From positions 1 through 64,000 of the forward strand of contig JABGQM010000007.1 in the NCBI GenBank assembly GCA_018648805.1: a stretch of DNA of 64,000 nucleotides. The letters are read 5' to 3'. This document shows positions 52,298 through 60,847 of this stretch, one piece after another. Origin of the DNA: Verrucomicrobiota bacterium (GTDB lineage Bacteria; Verrucomicrobiota; Kiritimatiellia; UBA8416; JABMPJ01). The notes beneath the pieces were generated by a model. It had not been told where the DNA came from and made no database searches. It saw only the letters and a program-made list of their open reading frames with translations. The first letter of the stretch is position 1. Every line of letters begins with the position of its first letter. The position numbers and the translations under genes were made by a program.

Positions 52298-54162
52298 TGA
52301 CAATGAGCACTATCACCCCTCTTAAAGACCGCGACGCCCTGAGCACGTGGGCGGCCGACCTCAAGACCGAGCGCGCCAGCGGCGCACCGGTCGTTATCCG
52401 TGTGTCGATGGGCACGTGCGGTATCGCCGCCAAGACGACACCGGTGCTGGAAGCCCTGCAGAGCGAGATTCGCTCGCAGCAGAAGGAGAGCCAGATCGAG
52501 ATCGTCCAGACCGGCTGCATGGGCCTCTGCCACAGTGAGCCCACCATCGAGGTCTATGACCGCCAGACGCAGCAGAGCATCTTCTACGGCAACGTCAAGC
52601 CGGAGCAGGCCCCTACGCTGATCCGCGAGGAGTCGTCGCAGGCCTTCGGCGTAGACGTGCTGACCCAGAACTGGTACCGGCCGGAAGAAACCGATGCCGA
52701 TGTTGAGACCGCCCAGGCGCGCATCGTCTTGCGTAACACGGGGCGTATCGATCCTGAATCGATTGCCGATTACGTGGGAACACAGGGCTACGCCGCCCTG
52801 GCCAATGTGGTCACGACGATGCAGCCGGACGAGGTCACCCAGACGATGATCGATGCCGGTCTGCGCGGCCGTGGCGGCGGCGGATTTCCCACGGGCGTGA
52901 AGTGGCAGTTTGCCGCCAAACAGCCCGCCGGCGAAAAATATGTCATCTGCAACGCGGATGAAGGCGATCCGGGCGCGTTCATGGATCGCGCCGTATTGGA
53001 GGGCGATCCGCATGCGGTCCTGGAGGCGATGGCCATCTCCGGCTTCGCCATCGGCGCCGCGCAGGGCGTGGTCTACATCCGGGCCGAGTATCCGCTCGCG
53101 ATTGAGCGTCTCGAACTTGCGATCCAACAGGCGCGTGACTGCGGTCTGCTGGGCACGAACATCCTGGGCAGCGGCTTCGACTTTGACATCGAGCTTAAGT
53201 ACGGCGCGGGCGCCTTCGTCTGCGGCGAAGAGACGGCCCTGATCCACTCGATCGAGGGGCTACGCGGCGAACCGATCTTCAAGCCGCCTTTCCCGGCCGT
53301 CGAAGGGTTGTGGGAGAAACCCACGATCGTCAACAACGTGGAGACACTGGCCAATATCTGCGCCATCATGCGGCGCGGCGCCAAGTGGTTCCGCCAGATC
53401 GGGACCGAGAAATGCCCCGGCACGAAGGTTTTTGCCCTGGCGGGAAAGGTCAAACGCGTCGGTCTGGTCGAGGTCCCCATGGGCACCACGCTGCGTGACA
53501 TCATCTTCGGGGTGGGTCAAGGCATCGCCAACGACCGCGCCTTCAAGGCGGTCCAGACCGGCGGACCTTCAGGGGGATGCCTCAAAACCGAGGACCTGGA
53601 TACGCCGATCGATTACGAATCGCTGCGCGCCCTCGGCTCGATGATGGGCTCGGGCGGCATGATCGTGATGGATGAAGACGACTGCATGGTCAACATCGCG
53701 AAGTACTTCCTCGAGTTCACGCTCGACGAGTCGTGCGGCCGCTGCACGCCCTGCCGCATCGGCAACAAGCGCCTGCACGAGATGCTGGTCAAGGTCTGCT
53801 CCGGCAGAGCCGATATGCGCACGCTCGAAAAGCTGCGTCAGCTTTCAGATACGATCAAGGACACCTCGCTGTGCGGCCTGGGTCAGACCTCACCCAACCC
53901 GGTGTTGTCGACCCTGCGTCAGTTCCGGCGTGAGTATCTCGACCACGTGATGAACCACAAATGCACCGCGGGTGTCTGCAGCGCACTGGTGCGCTACGAC
54001 ATCAACGAGCGCTGTGTCGGCTGTACGCTCTGTGCGCGCAACTGCCCGGTGAGCTGCATCACGGGCGCGCCCAAGGAACATCACGAGATCGACCAGGAAC
54101 GCTGCATCAAGTGCGGGGTCTGTCAGCAGGCCTGTAAATTCCACGCCGTGGACAAACACTAA
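52297..54162 (+). CDS. hydB: NuoF/HydB-type flavin subunit with an HndB-like N-terminus and C-terminal ferredoxin
   Basis: 621 residues. Residues 1-115 resemble HndB (VSMGTCGIAAKT, IVQTGCMGLCHSEP). The NuoF core has the FMN/NAD sites GLRGRGGGGFPTG and VICNADEGDPGAFMDR, GAFVCGEETALI, and the [4Fe-4S] motif ESCGRCTPCRIGN with TSLCGLGQT. The C-terminus carries two more [4Fe-4S] clusters (CVGCTLCARNCPV, CIKCGVCQQACKF). This is the NAD(P)-reducing or -oxidising subunit of a trimeric electron-bifurcating hydrogenase. The HndB-like fusion marks it as closer to NADP-type Hnd enzymes; the nucleotide specificity itself is not readable by eye. Confidence 0.92.
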   Translation: MTMSTITPLKDRDALSTWAADLKTERASGAPVVIRVSMGTCGIAAKTTPVLEALQSEIRSQQKESQIEIVQTGCMGLCHSEPTIEVYDRQTQQSIFYGNVKPEQAPTLIREESSQAFGVDVLTQNWYRPEETDADVETAQARIVLRNTGRIDPESIADYVGTQGYAALANVVTTMQPDEVTQTMIDAGLRGRGGGGFPTGVKWQFAAKQPAGEKYVICNADEGDPGAFMDRAVLEGDPHAVLEAMAISGFAIGAAQGVVYIRAEYPLAIERLELAIQQARDCGLLGTNILGSGFDFDIELKYGAGAFVCGEETALIHSIEGLRGEPIFKPPFPAVEGLWEKPTIVNNVETLANICAIMRRGAKWFRQIGTEKCPGTKVFALAGKVKRVGLVEVPMGTTLRDIIFGVGQGIANDRAFKAVQTGGPSGGCLKTEDLDTPIDYESLRALGSMMGSGGMIVMDEDDCMVNIAKYFLEFTLDESCGRCTPCRIGNKRLHEMLVKVCSGRADMRTLEKLRQLSDTIKDTSLCGLGQTSPNPVLSTLRQFRREYLDHVMNHKCTAGVCSALVRYDINERCVGCTLCARNCPVSCITGAPKEHHEIDQERCIKCGVCQQACKFHAVDKH

Positions 54163-54198
54163 GCGGCATCGCCACACCCTTCTTAAGGAGACTAGATC

Positions 54199-55935
54199 AT
54201 GATCAAGTTGAGCGTTAACAATCGCGACGTCGAGGTGCCCGAGGGCACATCGATCCTGGATGCCGCCGGAGAACTCGGCATCAAGGTGCCCACCCTGTGT
54301 CACTTCAAGTTGGATGACTTCGATATCGAGAACAAGGCCGGTTCCTGCCGCGTCTGCGTGGTCGAAGTCGAAGGCCGCCCCACCCTGGCGCCGTCGTGCT
54401 GCACCCCGGCCACTGACGGCATGAAAGTGAAGACCAACTCGGTGCGCGCCATCAATGCACGCCGCTCCATGCTGGACCTGCTGCTCTCCAACCATCCCAA
54501 GGACTGCCTGACCTGTCAGCGCAACCTGGACTGTGAGCTGCAACGCCTGGCCGGTGAGATGGGACTCCACCAGATCCTCTTTGAGGGCGAACAGATGGAG
54601 CATGAGGTCGACCGTGCCAACCAATCGATCGTGCGCGATCCCAACAAGTGCATCATGTGCCGCCGCTGCGAAACGGCCTGCAACGTCATGCAGACGGTGG
54701 GTATTCTCTCCGCGGTCGACCGCGGGTTTGATGCCGTCGTGATGCCGACCAGCAAGCGTTCGCTCGACGACACCAAGTGCACCTTCTGCGGCCAGTGCGT
54801 ACAGGCCTGCCCGACGGGGGCACTGACGGCGGTCAACCGCAGCTACGATGTCTGGCGCGGTCTGAACCACCCGGCCAAGTTTAAGGTGGTCCAGACCGCT
54901 CCGGCCGTGCGCGTGGCCCTGGGCGAGGCGTTCGGCATGGCGCCGGGTAGCGTCTCAACCGGCAAGATGGTCGCCGCCCTGCGCAAGCTCGGCTTTGACC
55001 GCGTCTTTGATACCGACTTCGCCGCCGACCTGACGATTATGGAAGAAACGACCGAGTTGATCGGCCGCCTGACCTCAGGCGAGAACCTGCCCATCCTGAC
55101 CTCCTGCTGTCCGGGCTGGGTCAAGTTCTTCGAGCACCAGTTCCCCGACTTGATCAACATTCCGTCGACAGCCAAGTCGCCTCAGCAGATGTTCGGGGCG
55201 ATCGCCAAGACCTACTACGCCGAGAAGGCGGGCATTGCGCCGGACAACATGCTGGTCGCCTCGGTCATGCCTTGCCTGGCCAAGAAGTATGAGGCCGCGC
55301 GTGACGAGTTTGCGCCCAACGGTATCCGCGACGTCGACATCGTGATTTCGACGCGTGAGCTGGCCAACATGATCAAGGAAGCGGGTATCCAGTTCATGGA
55401 CCTGGATGAGTCCGACTTCGACAACCCGCTGGGAGAATCGACCGGTGCGGGCGTGATCTTCGGGGCCACGGGCGGTGTCCTCGAGGCCGCCCTGCGTACC
55501 GCGGCCGACTGGCTGTCGGATGAGCCGATTGAGGATGTCGACTTCACGGCCGTGCGTGGCCTCTCGGGTATTCGCGAAGCCACCGTCACGGTGGCCGGCA
55601 AGGACGTCCGCGTGGCGATCGCCTCCGGCCTGGGCAACGCACGCAACCTGCTTGAGAAGATTCAGAAGGGCGAAGCCGAGTACGAGGCCATCGAGATCAT
55701 GGCCTGCCCGGGCGGTTGCATCAACGGCGGCGGCCAGCCCTCGATCAAGGGCGATACAAGCATCCTTGAAAAGCGGCGTCAGGCGCTGTATGTCATTGAT
55801 GGTGATAAAGCGATTCGCAAGAGTCATGAGAATCCCTCGATCCAGAAGCTGTACAAGGAGTTCCTCGGCCAGCCGGGAAGTGAGCGCGCACACAAGCTGC
55901 TGCACACGCACTACACCGAACGCGAGAACGCGTAG
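54199..55935 (+). CDS. hydA: [FeFe]-hydrogenase catalytic subunit, first set
   Basis: 578 residues. N-terminal [2Fe-2S] domain (GSCRVCVVEVEG), His-Cys3 cluster (HPKDCLTCQRNLDCELQ), two [4Fe-4S] motifs (CIMCRRCETACNV, CTFCGQCVQACPT), then the H-cluster domain with all three signatures: LTSCCPGWVKF, VMPCLAKKYE and EIMACPGGCINGGGQP. The catalytic cysteines are all present. The C-terminal small-subunit-like tail is included. It oxidises or makes H2. Preceded by AAGGAG. Third gene of the first C-B-A set and typical of group A trimeric enzymes. Confidence 0.95.
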   Translation: MIKLSVNNRDVEVPEGTSILDAAGELGIKVPTLCHFKLDDFDIENKAGSCRVCVVEVEGRPTLAPSCCTPATDGMKVKTNSVRAINARRSMLDLLLSNHPKDCLTCQRNLDCELQRLAGEMGLHQILFEGEQMEHEVDRANQSIVRDPNKCIMCRRCETACNVMQTVGILSAVDRGFDAVVMPTSKRSLDDTKCTFCGQCVQACPTGALTAVNRSYDVWRGLNHPAKFKVVQTAPAVRVALGEAFGMAPGSVSTGKMVAALRKLGFDRVFDTDFAADLTIMEETTELIGRLTSGENLPILTSCCPGWVKFFEHQFPDLINIPSTAKSPQQMFGAIAKTYYAEKAGIAPDNMLVASVMPCLAKKYEAARDEFAPNGIRDVDIVISTRELANMIKEAGIQFMDLDESDFDNPLGESTGAGVIFGATGGVLEAALRTAADWLSDEPIEDVDFTAVRGLSGIREATVTVAGKDVRVAIASGLGNARNLLEKIQKGEAEYEAIEIMACPGGCINGGGQPSIKGDTSILEKRRQALYVIDGDKAIRKSHENPSIQKLYKEFLGQPGSERAHKLLHTHYTERENA

Positions 55936-55964
55936 GCCAGGCCGACAACCATGAGGTCCACCGG

Positions 55965-56441
55965 ATGCTGAGCGCAGATACGAAGCCGCGGCGCACCAGT
56001 GGGGTACGTGCCGACAGCGGACTGCTGAACGCACTACACGCCCTGCAGGCCGAGCACGGCTATGTGCCACGACAGGAGGCCATGGCCCTGTCGCGTCGTC
56101 TGGGTGTTCCGCTGGCGCGCATCTTTGAGGTCCTCACCTTCTACAGCTACTTCCGTCTTGAGGAGCCTGGTCGCATCACCCTGTCGGTCTGTGACGGCAC
56201 CTCCTGTCACCTGCAGGAGGGGCCGGTCCTGCTCAAGGCGATCCAGGCGCTGCTGGGAATCGGAGCGGGTGAAGCCACCCCCGACGGCGCCTACCAGCTC
56301 AACGTGGTGCGCTGCCTGGGCTGCTGCAGCTGTTCACCCGTATTGATGGTCGACGACAAGATCTACAGCCAGGTTGATCCCGCCGACCTTCCCGGTATTC
56401 TGAAGAAACACCCACCGACGGCACCCAAAGAGGCCAACTAG
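55965..56441 (+). CDS. hydC: NuoE/HydC-type [2Fe-2S] subunit of the second hydrogenase
   Basis: 158 residues; paralogous to the product of 51779. LLNALHALQAEHGYVPRQEAMALSRRLGVPLARIFEVLTFY is followed by the cluster Cys residues in SVCDGTSCHLQEG and RCLGCCSCSPVLMVD. An extra Cys in CLGCC differs from the first copy. It is two bases from the next gene. Electron-transfer subunit of the second trimeric hydrogenase. Confidence 0.9.
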   Translation: MLSADTKPRRTSGVRADSGLLNALHALQAEHGYVPRQEAMALSRRLGVPLARIFEVLTFYSYFRLEEPGRITLSVCDGTSCHLQEGPVLLKAIQALLGIGAGEATPDGAYQLNVVRCLGCCSCSPVLMVDDKIYSQVDPADLPGILKKHPPTAPKEAN

Positions 56442-56443
56442 CC

Positions 56444-58096
56444 ATGCCCACCCCGGCACTCAAACAGACACGTGAAGCCGAGCAGGCCCGCCAGGCCGGG
56501 TTCGTCTGTCGCGTCTTTTGTTGCGCCGGAACGGCCTGTCTCTCGGCCGAAGGCCAGGACGTGTGGGAGGCGCTATGCGATGCCCGCAGCACACACCGTC
56601 TCGACGAACGTGTCGACCTGGTCCGCACCGGCTGCATGGGCCTCTGCAGCCAGGGCCCGCTCGTTCGCGTCGAGATCGCCGGCGCCGCGCCGCGTCTCTA
56701 TGGTACGGTCTCGCCCATGCTGGCACGCCTGATTATTACCGAGCATGTCACACCGGCCCTCACCCGGGGTGACGATTTTGTCCTGCCGGAGTTTCTCAGC
56801 TCGCACGCCTTGCCCGACGATCTGGCCTTCTTCACGCAACAGGAACGGGTGGTACTCGATCGTATCGACCAGGCCGATCCGGAACGCATCCAAGATGCCC
56901 TCGCCCACGGTGCCTACAGCGCCCTCGCGGATGCGCTCGAATGCCGGCCAGCCGAGCTCATCGAGGAGATCCGCACGAGCGGACTGCGCGGACGCGGTGG
57001 CGGCGGGTATCCCACCGGTCAGAAATGGGCGAATGCCGCCGGAACAGCGGCCGAGCAGCGCTTCATCATCTGCAACGGTGATGAAGGCGACCCGGGCGCC
57101 TATGTCGATCGCAGCATTCTGGAGGGTGACCCGCATGCCGTGATTGAAGGGATGCTCCTCGCGGGTCACGCCGTCGGCGCCCGGCGCGGATATGTCTACG
57201 TGCGGGCCGAGTATGAGCTTGCCGTGCGGCGCGTCAGCACGGCTATCAAACAAGCACGTGAACAGGGCATTCTGGGTGATGCCGTCCTGGGCTCACCGTT
57301 CCGCTTCGATTGTGAAGTCATTACCGCTGCGGGAGCCTTTGTCTGCGGCGAAGAGACCGCCCTGATCAAGTCGATTGAAGGCCAGCGCGGCACGCCGCGA
57401 CCGCGCCCCCCCTACCCTTCCGAGCGTGGCCTGTGGGGCTGCCCCACGGTGATCAGCAATGTCGAAACCCTTGCCAACCTGCCACGTATTATCGCACGTG
57501 GAGCCGACTGGTTTCGTACGATTGGAACGACCGACTCCCCCGGCACCAAGGTCTTTTCACTCGCCGGACGTGCCCGTCTGGCGGGCCTTCTCGAGGTCCC
57601 CATGGGCACCTCACTACGCACCGTGATCGATACCCTCGGTGGCGGCAGCAAGACCGGCCGCCCCGTTTGCGGCGTACAGATCGGCGGTCTGTCAGGCGGC
57701 TTGATTCCCGCCGAACAGCTCGACACCACACTCAGCTACGAAGCCATGAGCGAGCTTGGCTCCGTTGTTGGATCCGGCGGCATGATTGTGCTCGATGAGG
57801 ACGATGACTTGCTTGACCTGGCCTGCTATTTTCTACAGTACGCCGTTGAAGAGTCGTGCGGGCGCTGTGCCGCTTGTCGAATCGGTACCCACCAGCTCCT
57901 CAATCTAGCGACAAAGATCCGGCAGAACGGGGCCACAGACGCCGACCTCGCCCTGATCGATCGACTGGCCAAGACCATGCAAGCCACCTCTCTCTGCGGC
58001 CTGGGCAAGGCCGCACCACGGCCCCTGATGTCGTTCCTACGCAACTGGCCGGAACGTATCCCGCGCGCCGATACCCCTGATGGAGGTGCCGCATGA
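56444..58096 (+). CDS. hydB: NuoF/HydB-type flavin subunit of the second hydrogenase, no C-terminal ferredoxin
   Basis: 550 residues. N-terminal [2Fe-2S] domain of HydB type (FCCAGTACLSA, RTGCMGLCSQGP). NuoF core: GLRGRGGGGYPTG, IICNGDEGDPGAYVDR, GAFVCGEETALI, ESCGRCAACRIGTH and TSLCGLGKA. It ends about 70 residues shorter than the first copy and lacks the two C-terminal [4Fe-4S] motifs. This changes the electron route and suggests the two complexes use different partners. The stop overlaps the start of the next gene by four bases (ATGA). Confidence 0.9.
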   Translation: MPTPALKQTREAEQARQAGFVCRVFCCAGTACLSAEGQDVWEALCDARSTHRLDERVDLVRTGCMGLCSQGPLVRVEIAGAAPRLYGTVSPMLARLIITEHVTPALTRGDDFVLPEFLSSHALPDDLAFFTQQERVVLDRIDQADPERIQDALAHGAYSALADALECRPAELIEEIRTSGLRGRGGGGYPTGQKWANAAGTAAEQRFIICNGDEGDPGAYVDRSILEGDPHAVIEGMLLAGHAVGARRGYVYVRAEYELAVRRVSTAIKQAREQGILGDAVLGSPFRFDCEVITAAGAFVCGEETALIKSIEGQRGTPRPRPPYPSERGLWGCPTVISNVETLANLPRIIARGADWFRTIGTTDSPGTKVFSLAGRARLAGLLEVPMGTSLRTVIDTLGGGSKTGRPVCGVQIGGLSGGLIPAEQLDTTLSYEAMSELGSVVGSGGMIVLDEDDDLLDLACYFLQYAVEESCGRCAACRIGTHQLLNLATKIRQNGATDADLALIDRLAKTMQATSLCGLGKAAPRPLMSFLRNWPERIPRADTPDGGAA

Positions 58097-59841
58097 TCCA
58101 GCTTACCGTCAACGGGTTTGAGGTGCAGGTGCCGGAGGGCAGCACCATTCTGGAAGCGGCCAAGGCGGCCGAGATCAAGATTCCGACGCTGTGCAAGCAT
58201 CCCGACCTGCCCCCCACTGCCGCGTGCGGACTGTGTGTGGTCAAGGTGGAGGGGATGCCCGATCTGGTGCGTGCCTGCAGCACCCCCGCCCAACCCGGTA
58301 TGCAGGTGGAGACCCACGACCCTGAGATCGTGAATGTACGGCGCACCCTCCTCGAGCTCATTCTGAGTGCGCACCCTAACGAGTGCCTTACGTGTGGACG
58401 ACACGGCGCCTGTGAATTGCAGGAGCTGGCCAAGGATTTCGGAATCCGCGAAGAGCACTTCCCCTCCCTGCGGCGCGAGCTGCCGCGTGACGACAGCACC
58501 GGCTGCATCACGCTTGATCCGCGCAAGTGCATCAAGTGCGGGCGTTGCCTCGAGATGTGCCAGGAGCAGCAGGATGTCTGGGCGCTCTCCTTCATGGAGC
58601 GTGGGCTGAATACGCGTATCGCCCCGGCCGGCGACATCAGCCTGGCCGAGTCGCCCTGTGTGCATTGCGGTCAATGTTCGGCCCACTGCCCTGTGGGAGC
58701 CATCCTCGAGTTCGACCAGACCGAGGCCGTGTGGGAAGCGCTGCGCGATCCGACGCGTCACTGCGTGGCCCAGATCGCCCCCTCGGTGCGTGTCTCGCTG
58801 GGCGAAGCCTTTGGCTACGAGCCGGGCGCCAACCTGGCCGGGCAGCTCTATCACGCCCTGCGGCGTATGGGCTTCGACACCGTCTTCGACACCAACTTCG
58901 GCGCGGATGTCACGATCATGGAAGAGGCCAGTGAACTGGCCGAGCGGATCCGATCGGCCCCCGAGAAGCTCCCCCTGATCACGACCTGCTGTCCCTCGTG
59001 GGTGGATTTCATGGAGAAATTCCACGCCGACATGATCGACCATTTCTCGACCTGCAAGTCTCCGCACGCCATTCTCGGAACCCTCACCAAGACCTACTAC
59101 GCCGAGAAGGAGGGGATTGATCCGGACTCCATCTTCATGGTCTCGATCATGCCGTGCACGGCCAAGAAGTATGAGATCACGCGCGAGGCCTCGATGTATG
59201 CCAGTGGCGGGCAGGATGTCGACATCTCGCTCACGACGCGCGAGCTGACCCGCATGATCCGTCAGACCGGTATTGCGCTGGAGAACCTAAACTGCCTCGA
59301 GCTGCCCGACTCACCTCTGGGCGAGTACAGCGGGGCGGGCGTTATCTTCGGGGTCAGCGGCGGGGTGATGGAGTCGGCCCTGCGGTCGGCCCACTACTTC
59401 CTGACGGGCGAGGACCGGGCCGAACTGGAGTTCGAGGAGCTACGCGGACTGGACGGCATCAAGGAGCTGACGGTCAATCTTGGCGGTCACGATCTACGCG
59501 TGGCGGTCGCGCACGGACTGGGACATGTGGAACAGGTTCTGGAGCGCGTGCGACAGGCCAAGTTGAAGGGCGAGCCGATGCCCTACGACTTTATTGAGGT
59601 CATGGCCTGCCCGGGGGGATGCATTGGTGGTGGCGGCCAATCCTGGAACGTCAGCAATGCCGTGCGCGAACAGCGCGCGGCAGGGCTGCTCAAAGAGGAC
59701 CGCGTGCAGGAGGTCCGTACCAGCTACGCCAACCCGTGGATCCAACAGCTATACCGCGACTTCCTCGGTGAGCCCCTCAGCGAGAAAGCACGCCATCTGC
59801 TCCACACCCGCTACCAGCCACGCCCCGAATACCTGCGCTAG
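58093..59841 (+). CDS. hydA: [FeFe]-hydrogenase catalytic subunit, second set
   Basis: 582 residues. N-terminal [2Fe-2S] domain (ACGLCVVKVEG), His-Cys3 (HPNECLTCGRHGACELQ), two [4Fe-4S] motifs (CIKCGRCLEMCQE, CVHCGQCSAHCPV). H-cluster signatures are LITTCCPSWVDF, IMPCTAKKYE and EVMACPGGCIGGGGQS; all catalytic Cys residues are kept, with TTCCPS in place of the first copy's TSCCPG and GGGGQS in place of GGGQP. Complete by length. Together with the two preceding genes it repeats the C-B-A order of the first set. Confidence 0.93.
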   Translation: MIQLTVNGFEVQVPEGSTILEAAKAAEIKIPTLCKHPDLPPTAACGLCVVKVEGMPDLVRACSTPAQPGMQVETHDPEIVNVRRTLLELILSAHPNECLTCGRHGACELQELAKDFGIREEHFPSLRRELPRDDSTGCITLDPRKCIKCGRCLEMCQEQQDVWALSFMERGLNTRIAPAGDISLAESPCVHCGQCSAHCPVGAILEFDQTEAVWEALRDPTRHCVAQIAPSVRVSLGEAFGYEPGANLAGQLYHALRRMGFDTVFDTNFGADVTIMEEASELAERIRSAPEKLPLITTCCPSWVDFMEKFHADMIDHFSTCKSPHAILGTLTKTYYAEKEGIDPDSIFMVSIMPCTAKKYEITREASMYASGGQDVDISLTTRELTRMIRQTGIALENLNCLELPDSPLGEYSGAGVIFGVSGGVMESALRSAHYFLTGEDRAELEFEELRGLDGIKELTVNLGGHDLRVAVAHGLGHVEQVLERVRQAKLKGEPMPYDFIEVMACPGGCIGGGGQSWNVSNAVREQRAAGLLKEDRVQEVRTSYANPWIQQLYRDFLGEPLSEKARHLLHTRYQPRPEYLR

Positions 59842-59881
59842 TTTCCTTGCTTTCAGACTAGGGACGTGGTTACCTGACGAC

Positions 59882-60847
59882 ATGATGTATGAGCATGGCA
59901 TGCCCCGCTTGTCACGTAGACGCCCACGCTGTGGCGCCGCGGCAGGGATCGCACTGGCGCTCACCATCGCTGTCGCCCCCACCCCTTCAGAGGGCAAGGT
60001 CTGGACGGTTGATGCGATGAGTGGGCGGCCCGCCCAGGCCGCGGCATCCCTGGCCATGGCCCCTTCTGACACCCTTCAGCTCGTAACGCCGGCGGGAGAG
60101 GAGACCGACCTGTGGCTCAAAGGGGCTGGATCCAAGGTGGACCTGAGGTTGCGCTGGGCGAACGGGTTTTCCACCTGGTTTGATGGTCGCTGGATGCGGG
60201 CGGGTGACGCCATGCTCCCCACGGTCTACGGAGAAGCGATTGCGCAGTGTCACGCAGTGCGGACCGGCAAGCATGTGACGTGGACGATCCTCTATCGGCC
60301 GGGCCGCAGCGATGCGTTTGACATCCACCTGCGCACGGGCCGCGTGGAACGCCTACTCGTGCGCGTAGCAGATCCGCCTGCCCCCGCATCAGCGCCCGTT
60401 GCGACAGCGCGGCCGGCCACCCCACCGCTGCCCACCTCACCGCTGGTCCCCCCACCCCGTGGCGCCCTTCCCCGGCAGCCCACAGCAGAGGCGCAGCTTC
60501 AACACGTTCTCACGACCCAGTTCTCCCGCGCCGAAACGTCGGGCAGCGCCGCTGACTGGCAGGAGGTACTGCAGGCCCTGGATAGCGTTCCAGCCTATTT
60601 CCCTAAAGCCGACCCGGACCTCCTGGCAGCGGTTGATGAGTATCGGGCCTACGCCTACCTCGCGCTCAAGAAGGAGCGCAAAGCGGCTGAAGCCTTCATG
60701 CGCATTCTGACGCTTCCTCCCCCAACGGAGATCAAGACCCGACAGGATGCTGACACCATCTCGATCCGGGCGGCAGCATACTACCAATTGCAGAAACTGA
60801 GACATCAGTTAAGTGATGAGGAGGCCGACGTTGTCGATGGCGTGTGA
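59882..60847 (+). CDS. Exported protein of unknown function, upstream partner of the caspase-like protein
   Basis: 321 residues from ATG 59882 (or 59900). A signal peptide (RRRPRCGAAAGIALALTIAVAPTPSEG) leads to a beta-rich domain of about 130 residues (LRWANGFSTWFDGRWMRAGDAML, HVTWTILYRPGRSDAFDIHLR). A Pro/Ala-rich linker is followed by an alpha-helical C-terminal region with TPR-like character (WQEVLQALDSVPAYFPKADPDLLAAVDEYRAYAYLALKKERKA). I do not recognise a family. Its end overlaps the start region of the caspase-like gene, so the two are probably translated together. Confidence 0.75.
   Translation: MMYEHGMPRLSRRRPRCGAAAGIALALTIAVAPTPSEGKVWTVDAMSGRPAQAAASLAMAPSDTLQLVTPAGEETDLWLKGAGSKVDLRLRWANGFSTWFDGRWMRAGDAMLPTVYGEAIAQCHAVRTGKHVTWTILYRPGRSDAFDIHLRTGRVERLLVRVADPPAPASAPVATARPATPPLPTSPLVPPPRGALPRQPTAEAQLQHVLTTQFSRAETSGSAADWQEVLQALDSVPAYFPKADPDLLAAVDEYRAYAYLALKKERKAAEAFMRILTLPPPTEIKTRQDADTISIRAAAYYQLQKLRHQLSDEEADVVDGV

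Noticed and set aside
52243..53247. Minus-strand frames within the hydrogenase genes (also 53890-54870, 55075-56070, 57826-59067)
   Set aside because: All mirror coding sequence with complete hydrogenase motifs; typical of GC-rich DNA.
58093..59841. Second HydA as a degenerate sensory hydrogenase
   Set aside because: All three H-cluster motifs keep their cysteines, the N-terminal clusters are complete and B and C subunits accompany it; no PAS domain is present.
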